34,343 bases of DNA from Pleurocapsa sp. MO_226.B13 (lineage in GTDB: Bacteria > Cyanobacteriota > Cyanobacteriia > Cyanobacteriales > Xenococcaceae): positions 1 through 34,343 of the forward strand of contig JASJEI010000103.1 in assembly GCA_030064795.1 (NCBI GenBank), given 5' to 3'. Below the pieces are notes generated by a model. The model was not told the origin of the DNA. It was given only the letters and a program-made list of their open reading frames with translations, and ran no database searches. A program made the translations under genes and the position numbers. Shown piece by piece: positions 1 to 6,625 of this stretch; positions within the stretch are counted from its first letter, which is position 1, and every line of letters starts with the position of its first letter.

Positions 1-152
1 GATCGGACAAAAAATTGCAATAAGCCAGTATCTTCCAACCGTTAAACTTTAATATCATCCGAGAAAAACAGTTTTAGAATTAACACAATCTAATAATTAG
101 AGTGCGATCGCTCGATCGATAAACGCCGTGTTACCAGCAAAGCCCATAACAG

Positions 153-569
153 TCAATCCTTTTCAGGAAGGAGCAATGTCGCAGATTCTTCCTCACAAGC
201 CTCTTTTGTCGAGTTATCAAGCAGGCTGGCATCAGGCATGGGATTGACTAGATCGTGCTCACCATGGTCAAACAGCACCTGGAATAACCAAGTGTCTCTG
301 GCCAATGGTTGTTGATTGCCGTAAAAAACTTGTTTTAAGTACTGCCGAGTATAGCTATGCCCGTCTCCTAGACGATTTTGCTCCTGGGGCAAGGTCGCAT
401 CTACATTCGCAGCATCCTCTTGTTTATAGTGATAAATAATTATATTGCCCTTATCGTCATAACTCTCGCAGAGTAACCATTCAAATATGCGTGTAGGCTT
501 GGCTGGATCGACAACACGATTCGATGAATCTTTGCCATAAACACTGGTAACATTATCCTTAGTTACCGA
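153..569 (-). pseudogene. Remnant of SpvB/TcB-type toxin N-terminal region
   Basis: About 138 open codons end in a stop at 153-155. The reading contains VTKDNVTSVYGK, then DPAKPTRIFEWLL, SYDDKGNIIIYHYK, and later YLKQVFYGN and FDHGEHD. This order is characteristic of the SpvB / insecticidal toxin complex B-subunit (TcaC/TcdB) N-terminal domain, which in intact proteins is part of a product of well over 1000 residues. No start codon lies near the left edge of homology, and the sequence preceding the homology (towards higher coordinates) reads in another frame, so this is a small internal fragment. No toxin partner genes (TcA- or TcC-like) are nearby. The family call comes from remembered motif order, not from a search. 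Family membership is fairly secure; pseudogene status is secure unless the flank is misassembled. Confidence 0.6.
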
Positions 570-757
570 TCGCCCCAGATTGGAATTACAGCTTGTCCCT
601 TGTCCAACAATGCGATCGCTTTTTCTCTATCAAACTCTTCCAAGACGAGTTTTCGCATATCTAAATCCCATCTCAACATCCAGCGTTTTTTCGTTTCAGG
701 ATTAGCATAATCAGTAGTATTAAGAATGACAAAAGAAATATGCCAAGCTGTATCGCA
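563..757 (-). pseudogene. Unidentified open-frame remnant adjoining the toxin fragment
   Basis: A minus-strand frame runs from the stop at 758-760 to a TAA at 563-565. It gives a protein-like sequence of about 64 residues, including KKRWMLRWDLDM, EEFDREKAIALL and KGQAVIPIWGDR. The composition looks like real coding sequence with normal hydrophobic spacing, but I do not recognise the family. Its 3' end overlaps the SpvB-like fragment by a few bases in another frame. It may therefore be an earlier part of the same gene after a frameshift, or a separate fragment joined by rearrangement. Its other end overlaps the plus-strand transposase-like remnant. No ribosome-binding site or convincing start is visible. 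Confidence 0.3.
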
Positions 758-921
758 TCAATATTCACAACTGGAGTTACGGTAGATTAATCGAGAATAT
801 TACTACTCAGGCTAGTAAATTAGGTATTGCGATCGCCCAAGTCAAACAGCCTGTTCGTGGAAGTCCAACAGAGAATGCTCAAGATATGGCGATCGCTTCA
901 TATAATAAAAACTATAGATGA
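730..921 (+). pseudogene. C-terminal remnant of a TnpB-related (IS605/IS607-type OrfB) protein
   Basis: This is an open stretch of about 63 codons ending in TGA at 919-921. It contains RINIHNWSYGRLIENI, KLGIAIAQVKQP and RGSPTENAQDMAIASY. The pattern 'NWSYGRLI ... A ... G(I/V) ... E/QxxQP.RGSP.E.A..LAI..Y' recalls the C-terminal part of cyanobacterial TnpB-related proteins of the IS200/IS605 and IS607 groups. The usual length is around 400 residues, so most of the gene, including the N-terminal and RuvC-like parts, is missing. No matching transposon ends were found. It probably marks an old insertion that helped break up this region. The family assignment is from memory and moderately sure. 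Confidence 0.4.
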
Positions 922-1023
922 CATCTATTTTGTTAAAGCGACAGTAATTTGTTACCGATGACAAATAATTAGTTACTGTACATCTGCAATCAATATTTGC
1001 TCGAAAATTATCTACAACTAAAA

Positions 1024-1095
1024 AGGCGACACCCAGATTCGAACTGGGGGATAATGGATTTGCAATCCACGGCCTTACCACTTGGCTATGTCGCC
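1024..1095 (-). tRNA. tRNA-Cys (anticodon GCA)
   Basis: The reverse complement folds as a complete tRNA. The acceptor stem is GGCGACA paired with TGTCGCC, the D arm is GCC...GGC with loop AAGTGGTAA, and the anticodon stem is GTGGA/TCCAT with loop TTGCAAA, giving anticodon GCA. The T arm is CCCAG/CTGGG with the TTCGAAT loop. The discriminator base is T (U), as expected for cysteine tRNA. The CCA end is not encoded, which is common in cyanobacteria. No intron is seen. Confidence 0.97.
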
Positions 1096-1279
1096 ATACC
1101 TAACATTGCGTCTATCAGTATATCAGATTTTATTGACTTTGAAGCCAATCAGATCGGGAATTGTAGTCATTGCCCAAAAAATCAGCGAGCGAAGACTAAT
1201 TTTTATCTTTGTGCTGAAACTATATCCAATGTTAGGAAATTAATCGAACGACTATAGGTATAGACTAAAACTCAATTTT

Positions 1280-1741
1280 TTAGCAGATAGAAGGCTGCTT
1301 TAATCTGGTGTTGGTAACTTCTTTGGACAGGGTTAATTGGGTTCCCTCTCGATTCCAATGTACGTAGTCAAAAACCTGATGCAAAATCGAAAGACCGCGA
1401 CCATTTTCTGCTTCAGCTTGGGGTAACTTTAGTTTTGTGTCTTGATGTTTTTCTTTGCAACTACTTTCTGCTGCAAAACCGCCACCCTGATCGACAATTA
1501 CCCAAGAGTATTCTCTGGTAGTAATTGTAAATTTGACAATAATAGTTTTGGTAGGATCTAGTTTATTACCGTGTTTGGCTGCATTGACAAGAGCTTCCTG
1601 TAATCCCAGTCTCACCTCTGCTTGCCACTCTGGAGGTACACTAACTAAAAGTAAATCGAGAACGGGGCAGAGATAAAGGGTCGAAGTGAAGCTCATAGTA
1701 CTCCACTTGCTTCTATTCCAAGGAATAGGGATTGCAATCAC
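1280..1741 (-). CDS. Anti-sigma regulatory factor, HATPase_c_2 (RsbW-like) domain
   Basis: This 153-residue protein is of the GHKL ATPase fold used by RsbW/SpoIIAB-type anti-sigma factors and serine kinases. Visible ATP-binding boxes are the N box EALVNAAKHGN at about residues 49-59, the G1 box VDQGGGF at 83-89 and the G2 box NGRGLSIL at 113-120. The N-terminal stretch (IPWNRSKW...TLYLCPVLDLLL) and the length match a form conserved across cyanobacteria. Such proteins bind ATP and hold or phosphorylate partners in partner-switching stress pathways. No sigma factor or anti-anti-sigma gene is adjacent, so the partner is unknown. It stands alone between tRNA-Cys and rlmD. The ATG at 1741 is the only good start. 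Confidence 0.85.
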   Translation of the reverse strand: MIAIPIPWNRSKWSTMSFTSTLYLCPVLDLLLVSVPPEWQAEVRLGLQEALVNAAKHGNKLDPTKTIIVKFTITTREYSWVIVDQGGGFAAESSCKEKHQDTKLKLPQAEAENGRGLSILHQVFDYVHWNREGTQLTLSKEVTNTRLKQPSIC

Positions 1742-2091
1742 TGATTTGTACCTCTAGGTTAAATTCCAAGATTTTTGCTGTTATTGAGTTTCCTGCTTAG
1801 TCAACTACTTAGTTGATATTTACTTACTAGATTTTCAATTCAAGCTAGTCTCAAAAAACTGAATTTGCAAGTTTTAATCGAGCAAAGATTTTTATAGGTT
1901 ATCTACTTGCAACAGCTAGGACTTATGGTGTAAAAGACCTCATCCTCAAGATCTGTGTGTTGGTTTATCAACTAATTCAACTGGCAAAATCATCGTACTT
2001 TTTTTAGAGCTTTTCAAAATTACCTACAGTGAACATCATATCAATTATACTAAAATTTACGAACAATCTAGATCCAACGAGAGCTGTTAGT
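1742..2091. other. Intergenic stretch, nothing recognised
   Basis: About 350 AT-rich bases separate the anti-sigma gene from the rlmD stop codon. Both neighbours are on the minus strand. I found no open frame of interest, tRNA, palindromic repeat or clear terminator. It presumably holds the promoter of the anti-sigma gene, but no convincing -35/-10 pair could be fixed. Confidence 0.5.
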
Positions 2092-3459
2092 TCAGTTTTT
2101 ATGTAGAAAAACACAACATTCAACGTGGGTAGTTTGAGGAAAAAAGTCAGCAGGTTGAATATAAGTAGGCTGATAGATTTGGGATTGACACAAGAGTTTG
2201 AGATCCCTAGCTAGGGTTGAAGGTTTGCAGCTAATGTAGACAATACAGGAGGGCTGTATTTTTAGGAGGGCTTTAATTACTTGAGGATCGCATCCTTTGC
2301 GTGGAGGATCTAGTAATAATATATCTGGTTTGGGGTCTACACGTCCCAGGTAATCTTTGACTTTATCTGCATAAAAATCAACGTTGTTAATCTGATTGAT
2401 TGAAGCGTTATTTTTAGCCTGTTGAATAGATGCAGAATTAATTTCTATTCCCACTACCTGCCGTACTTTTTTCGCTAATGGTAAGCTGAAAGTACCTATA
2501 CCACAATAGGCATCAATAATAGTTTCATTTCCGCTCAAATTTAACTGTTTTGCGATCGCCTGAAATAATAACTCGGCCGCGCCAGTATTAATCTGAAAAA
2601 AAGTATCCGCAGCAATGTGTAGTTCGATGTTTTCTGCAAAGATTTCCCGCAGATAGGATCTTCCCGCAATAGTTTGGGTTGTTTTGCCAAAAATAGCATT
2701 AGTGCGATCGCGATTGAGATTGAGACAGACTCCGACTAGTTCGGGGTATCTTTCTAGCCATAGTCGCGCTTGGGCTTCGATCCCCGATAGTTTTTCGCTA
2801 GTTGTAATTAAAGTTAGGAGTATTTCCCCTGTATTACTACCAATTCTCAGGGAAAGATGGCGTAATTTGCCTTGATGGTTGTTTTCGTTATAGATCGACC
2901 ATCCTCGTTGTTGAATATCTTGTTTGACTTCTCTTAAAAGTGGATGCAGTCGTTCGTCCTGTACGGGACATTGATTGAGATTGATTAGCTTGTGAGTCCC
3001 CTGACGATAATAGCCAGCTTGGACTTGTCCTGTAGTAGATCTGGCGAGGGGATAGGTTGATTTATTGCGATAGTTGAGAACATTAGTCGTATGTAGAAGA
3101 GGCTGGACTTCAAGATCTTCAAAGCCACCGATGCGTTGTAAAGCTTGAACGATCTGCTGTCGTTTAGCTTCGCGCTGATATTGAGATTCAATATGTTGCC
3201 ACTGACAACCACCACATTTATCAGCGACAATGCAGTTAGGGCGGATGCGGTAAGGGGATGGGTTTAGTAGTTGCTCGATTTTTCCCCTGGCAAATTTTGC
3301 TTTTGACTGAACTATCTTTGCTTTAAGGCGATCGCCTGTCACCGTATTGGGTACAAAGACCACTCTACCTTGATGTCTTCCTACCCCTTCGCCACTGTTG
3401 TTGAGATCGGTTATTTCTAATTCGACTATTTGACCCTGCTGTAATTTGTGATTCTCCAT
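2092..3459 (-). CDS. rlmD: 23S rRNA (uracil-C5)-methyltransferase RlmD/RumA family
   Basis: This 455-residue enzyme transfers a methyl group from S-adenosylmethionine to C5 of a uridine in 23S rRNA (U1939 in E. coli). An N-terminal TRAM RNA-binding domain occupies about residues 5-62. Four cysteines for a [4Fe-4S] cluster are seen at about 76, 82, 85 and 164 (C.....CGGC ... NQCPV). The SAM motif DAYCGIGTFSLPLA lies at 316-329 and LLLDPPRKGC at 381-390. The nucleophilic cysteine lies in YISCKPS (C411) and the general-base glutamate in HVEC (about 447). All catalytic elements are intact and the length is normal. Some cyanobacterial members may instead act at other 23S uridines (RlmCD-like), so the exact site is not certain. 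The ATG at 3459 precedes the TRAM domain directly. Confidence 0.9.
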   Translation of the reverse strand: MENHKLQQGQIVELEITDLNNSGEGVGRHQGRVVFVPNTVTGDRLKAKIVQSKAKFARGKIEQLLNPSPYRIRPNCIVADKCGGCQWQHIESQYQREAKRQQIVQALQRIGGFEDLEVQPLLHTTNVLNYRNKSTYPLARSTTGQVQAGYYRQGTHKLINLNQCPVQDERLHPLLREVKQDIQQRGWSIYNENNHQGKLRHLSLRIGSNTGEILLTLITTSEKLSGIEAQARLWLERYPELVGVCLNLNRDRTNAIFGKTTQTIAGRSYLREIFAENIELHIAADTFFQINTGAAELLFQAIAKQLNLSGNETIIDAYCGIGTFSLPLAKKVRQVVGIEINSASIQQAKNNASINQINNVDFYADKVKDYLGRVDPKPDILLLDPPRKGCDPQVIKALLKIQPSCIVYISCKPSTLARDLKLLCQSQIYQPTYIQPADFFPQTTHVECCVFLHKN

Positions 3460-3633
3460 CTATACCCTAAGTACCTACACAAAATTAATTGTATATTTTG
3501 TACTCAAGTCGCAATTCTAGTTATCCAGTAGGGATTTTCCTCATCTTAGCTTCTATCCCTAGTTGTCCGATCTCACAAGTTCTTCAAGTTCTTGTCTTAA
3601 CCTCAAGATAGAGATTGGCATAGCAGGTTTTCT

Positions 3634-4098
3634 ATGAAAATTAATCATAAACGAACGCTCAAAAACAATTTTCCTTTGGGTTTATATTTTCAGCAATTAT
3701 TTTCCCCTAATGCCTACGTAAAATTTTTTAATCCTTTTAGCTTTTGGCGTAGATATAAAACTAATCATCTAGAGAATTGTTGGGAAATAAATACGGTTCG
3801 CTATTTAGAGCGTTGTCACAAACTCGAATACAGAAAAAACTTATTGACTGAAGATCCCGAATCAAGGATCGAATTGACTGCAACGGGAACTTATCGGGGA
3901 GTACCTTGGCAAAAAACTACTAAAAATACAATTTTTATCTCTCAAACTCCTTTAAAACTTAAATATCGTGGCGTGACCTATGTTACCAAGAGAATTGTCG
4001 CAACTGAGCGATTGCAAAATCTTCCTTCCCATCAAGAGATCCCACAATGTCGAGGACAATCTTGCCAGCCTCACAAATTCTTCAAGATTTATCCCTAA
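3634..4098 (+). CDS. Small protein with C-terminal DUF4278-like motif
   Basis: This 154-residue basic protein is rich in aromatic residues near its N-terminus (PLGLYFQQLF, FFNPFSFWRRY). Near residues 107-123 it carries LKLKYRGVTY, the hallmark of DUF4278, a short domain of unknown function common in cyanobacteria. No signal peptide or clear membrane segment is visible. It lies 37 bp upstream of the small heat-shock gene on the same strand. The two start regions share a near-identical 17-base leader, so common regulation is possible. The ATG at 3634 is used because no other start lies nearby; its ribosome-binding site is weak. Function unknown. Confidence 0.65.
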   Translation: MKINHKRTLKNNFPLGLYFQQLFSPNAYVKFFNPFSFWRRYKTNHLENCWEINTVRYLERCHKLEYRKNLLTEDPESRIELTATGTYRGVPWQKTTKNTIFISQTPLKLKYRGVTYVTKRIVATERLQNLPSHQEIPQCRGQSCQPHKFFKIYP

Positions 4099-4135
4099 TC
4101 TAAAAACTATAGAAACAGTATTAGGAGATATCGCC

Positions 4136-4468
4136 ATGAAAGAGCAAGAGAAAACTTGGTGTCCGGCAATTGAATTTAATGAGACCGATCGAGAGTTGAT
4201 CCTCAAGGCAGAAATTCCTGGAGTGGACATCAAACATCTCAATATTAGTGCCGAATCGGAATCTATCTCAATTTCTGGAATTCACGACCATCACAAGTCA
4301 TCGGGCGAAAAAGAACTAATTCCTTCTCAGCTTCACTATGGACAGCTTGAGTGTAATGTTCCCCTACCACAAAAAATCCGCGCCGATCGAGTTAGAGCCG
4401 AACTGGTTCATGGACTCTTGACTGTAACTATGCCCAAAGCCAACATCAATAGCACGATTGGCATCTGA
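4136..4468 (+). CDS. Small heat-shock protein, Hsp20/alpha-crystallin family
   Basis: This 110-residue chaperone is almost entirely an alpha-crystallin domain. It has KTWCPAIEFNETDRELIL at the start of the domain, AEIPGVDIKHLNIS, SISISG, the FRYG-like LHYGQLE, and the conserved closing 'AELVHGLLTVTMPK' pattern. The IxI tail is represented only by INSTIGI. Family members hold unfolding proteins as oligomers during heat or light stress. The open frame extends upstream to 3980, but the ATG at 4136 is chosen because AGGAG sits about 8-9 bases before it and because upstream starts would run through the DUF4278 gene. At 110 residues it lacks most of the usual 30-40 residue N-terminal arm, which may limit oligomer formation. 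Confidence 0.85.
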   Translation: MKEQEKTWCPAIEFNETDRELILKAEIPGVDIKHLNISAESESISISGIHDHHKSSGEKELIPSQLHYGQLECNVPLPQKIRADRVRAELVHGLLTVTMPKANINSTIGI

Positions 4469-4508
4469 TAGTTTGACATGGAAATTATTGATTGAAGAGG
4501 CAGAAGAT

Positions 4509-4658
4509 ATGAAGATTTTTACCTGGATGCAAAATACATTCCAATATCTTGTAACTGGAGTTGCCAAACTCTTTAAACCTACCAACGACGATTATCCTAA
4601 AACTGGAGTTCAACCTTTTACTGGCGATCCTAACAGCAGTCGAGAAGAATATTCTTAG
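4509..4658 (+). CDS. Conserved small cyanobacterial protein, function unknown
   Basis: This 49-residue protein begins MKIFTWMQNTFQYL. It has an amphipathic or weakly hydrophobic first half and a polar tail containing DDYPKTGVQPFTGDP. That tail motif (YP.TGVQPF.GDP) recalls a family of very short cyanobacterial proteins of unknown role. The ATG at 4509 is preferred over an upstream start at 4458 because the family begins with MKxF, and a purine-rich stretch (GAGGCAGAAG) precedes it. It starts 40 bp after the heat-shock gene and is followed by a strong terminator, so it is probably the last gene of that transcript. Confidence 0.6.
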   Translation: MKIFTWMQNTFQYLVTGVAKLFKPTNDDYPKTGVQPFTGDPNSSREEYS

Positions 4659-4708
4659 TATTTTAACAGTCTGCAACAGTAAGAAAAATTGATTTCCCAT
4701 AGCTTTAG

Positions 4709-4748
4709 CCAGTAGAATTCTTAAATTTCTACTGGTTTTTTCTTTTTT
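4709..4748 (+). terminator. Rho-independent terminator after the heat-shock cluster
   Basis: CCAGTAGAA at 4709-4717 pairs perfectly with TTCTACTGG at 4727-4735. The loop is nine bases and a run of T residues follows from 4736. It sits about 50 bp after the 49-residue gene and would end the DUF4278-Hsp20-small protein transcript. Confidence 0.85.
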
Positions 4749-4936
4749 AGGCTGGCGATCGCAAGTTCCTCAAATTTAATTTTTAAAATAACTGTTGTCT
4801 GGGACTTTTGGCGATCGCTTTGATTAAGCCAGCTGGAAATACTCAGTTAGTTGGCAACCCCAAATTGAAAACTAGCAGTTAGCAAACGATGGAAAACTTA
4901 TGAGTTAATTCCAGCTCGAATCGTATTTTGTTTATT

Positions 4937-5695
4937 ATGCTCATCAATCCGTTTACTGTTATTGCTCAAATCATCAACTTTACTATTTTAGTTGTTCTAC
5001 TCAAACGTTTTTTATACGATCCCGTTATTCAAGCTATGGAGAAAAGATCGCAATGGCTAAAACGTCAGCTAGAAGCATTGGCGATCAAAGAAAAAAATAT
5101 CAAGGCCCAAAAAGAGCTATGTTGGCAAAAACAACTGGAATTAGAAGCACAACAACAAAAATTGGAGTGGGAAAAAGCACAATTAATTCAGACAGCGATC
5201 CTTCGAGATAACTCAGTAACATCGACATGGTACGAGGATGGCGATCGAGAACACGATAAATTAAGTAACTGTCTCGGCGATCGCCTCTCCCCACAAATGA
5301 GTTTTAAAGCTCAAAAAGCCTCGATCGATTCGGCAAAAGCTAACTTGGAAGAACAAATCATCGAAACTTTTATCGATCGCCTCTATAATCTCAATCTCCT
5401 CCAAACCGAGATTATCTACACCACTCCAATTCCCTACCCCCGACATATAATTATTGTCTGTAGTTCGTTTGCGATCGCCGAAGCTAAACGGCAACGTCTT
5501 ACTGCTGTTATTCGAGAGCAAATTTCTGCCAAAGCCGAGGTACAGTTTGAAACTAAGGAAAATTTGCCCTGCGGTATTGAGTTACGCGATCGTGGCTATA
5601 AGATTTCTTGGAATTTGGATCGTTATTTAACCGAATTGGATACTGCAACTGCAAAAGCTGTAGCAGAAAATAGTCAGAGTATTGTTAGTATTTGA
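4937..5695 (+). CDS. Orphan N-ATPase-type F0 subunit b (b/delta fusion)
   Basis: The 252-residue product starts MLINPFTVIAQIINFTILVVLL, an N-terminal membrane anchor, then LKRFLYDPVIQAMEKR and a long charged helix rich in E, K and Q. This is the stator b subunit pattern. The C-terminus (VQFETKENLPCGIELRDRGYKISW, then LDRYLTEL, read as one stretch at about 208-240) matches the delta-like end of AtpF in 'alternate' sodium-dependent F-ATPases (N-ATPases). The ATG at 4937 is chosen over a TTG at 4928 because it fits the family start. In known cases this gene lies in an operon with atpD, C, Q, R, B, E, A and G. None of these is here, and terminators flank it on both sides. The central coiled coil seems irregular (residues ~85-115), which may reflect decay. 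Confidence 0.75.
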   Translation: MLINPFTVIAQIINFTILVVLLKRFLYDPVIQAMEKRSQWLKRQLEALAIKEKNIKAQKELCWQKQLELEAQQQKLEWEKAQLIQTAILRDNSVTSTWYEDGDREHDKLSNCLGDRLSPQMSFKAQKASIDSAKANLEEQIIETFIDRLYNLNLLQTEIIYTTPIPYPRHIIIVCSSFAIAEAKRQRLTAVIREQISAKAEVQFETKENLPCGIELRDRGYKISWNLDRYLTELDTATAKAVAENSQSIVSI

Positions 5696-5808
5696 CTTTT
5701 AAGTTTCCAAGATCGATTCGGAAGACAAAGTAGATTAAACAGTTTTCTTCATAGGTTTCTCAAATTTTATTTGTAGAGTAATAGTAGCCTCAAAACTTCT
5801 CTTAAATT

Positions 5809-5847
5809 AGCTAGTAAAGTTAGTATTTTTTTACTAGCTCTTTTTTT
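5809..5847 (+). terminator. Rho-independent terminator after the ATPase b-subunit gene
   Basis: AGCTAGTAAA at 5809-5818 pairs perfectly with TTTACTAGCT at 5830-5839, followed by C and seven T residues. It lies about 115 bp after the stop codon of the b/delta gene and separates it from the Uma2 gene. Confidence 0.85.
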
Positions 5848-5903
5848 AGCTAAAACTGCTGTCAATAAATTGGCGATCGCTATAATTAAGAATTGAATGC
5901 TAA

Positions 5904-5944
5904 TTATTGCGATCGTAATAGAATTCTAATTACGATCGCAATAA
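5904..5944. repeat. 41-bp near-perfect palindrome containing GCGATCG
   Basis: Two 16-bp arms (TTATTGCGATCGTAAT and its exact reverse complement) flank a 9-base centre AGAATTCTA. There is no T tract, so it is not a typical terminator. It lies 36 bp before the Uma2 start and could form a strong hairpin in the 5' leader of that mRNA. Confidence 0.85.
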
Positions 5945-5980
5945 CAAGATTAAGACTAAAGGAATACAACTTTCTCCATC

Positions 5981-6553
5981 ATGCAATTACAAGCACGTAC
6001 CTACACCCCCGAAGAGTACCTGAAATTAGAAGAACAAGCCGAATATAAAAGCGAATACCGCGACGGAGAGATTATTCCCATAACAGGAGGCACAACTAAT
6101 CATAACGAAATCTCGGGTAATCTCTATAGCAATTTAAAATTCAATCTCAGAAAACAGAATTATCGCGTCTACATAGCTGACGTCCGTCTTTGGATACCCC
6201 GTTATCGCCTCTATACCTATCCTGACGTGATGCTAATCAAAGGAGAACCAATTTACACCGATAAAGGCACAACTACAGTAACTAATCCTATAATGATTGC
6301 AGAAGTTTTATCACCGTCAACCCAAAATTACGACCAAGGAGATAAATTTACTTATTATCGTTCGATTCCTGAAATGGCAGAATATCTCCTAATTTCTCAG
6401 CAGCAATATCATGTGATGCAATACACCAAGACAGAAGCGGGGAAATGGTTACTTTCTGAATACGAAACCGCAGATGCTGTTATTCAATTAGGTTCGGTAG
6501 ATTTAGAACTAGAATTAGCTGAAATTTATACAGAGGTCGATTTTGAACGCTAA
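5981..6553 (+). CDS. Uma2 family (DUF820) putative restriction endonuclease-like protein
   Basis: The 190-residue protein has the PD-(D/E)XK-like fold pattern of the Uma2 family, which is highly expanded in cyanobacteria. It has YTPEEYLKLEEQAEYKSEY, then DGEIIPITGGTTNH, a predicted active-site PDVMLIKGEP and MIAEVLSPST (the E...D/E-V-K/L region), then DKFTYYRSIPEMAEYLLI. The biochemical role of these proteins is not settled; many copies occur scattered in one genome. It is a single gene preceded by a long palindrome and converging on the dehydrogenase gene. The ATG at 5981 matches the usual family start. Confidence 0.85.
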   Translation: MQLQARTYTPEEYLKLEEQAEYKSEYRDGEIIPITGGTTNHNEISGNLYSNLKFNLRKQNYRVYIADVRLWIPRYRLYTYPDVMLIKGEPIYTDKGTTTVTNPIMIAEVLSPSTQNYDQGDKFTYYRSIPEMAEYLLISQQQYHVMQYTKTEAGKWLLSEYETADAVIQLGSVDLELELAEIYTEVDFER

Positions 6554-6556
6554 ATA

Positions 6557-6575
6557 CGCCGAGGAAACCTCGGCG
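6557..6575. repeat. GC-rich hairpin between convergent genes
   Basis: CGCCGAGG, a three-base AAA loop and CCTCGGCG form a perfect 8-bp stem just after the Uma2 stop. There is no T run, but its place between two convergent genes fits a transcription end or mRNA 3' stabiliser. Confidence 0.7.
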
Positions 6576-6625
6576 AGTAGAATCGCGTTGTTGACAATTT
6601 AAAATTTACTGCCAACAACTAATGA

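Noticed and set aside
997..1257. 86-codon frame crossing tRNA-Cys
   Set aside because: Most of the frame is the antisense strand of the tRNA; the rest is AT-rich spacer.
3980..4135. Upstream extension of the hsp20 frame
   Set aside because: It runs through the DUF4278 gene in another frame, and the ATG at 4136 has a clear AGGAG site. The internal resemblance to an N-terminal arm is weak.
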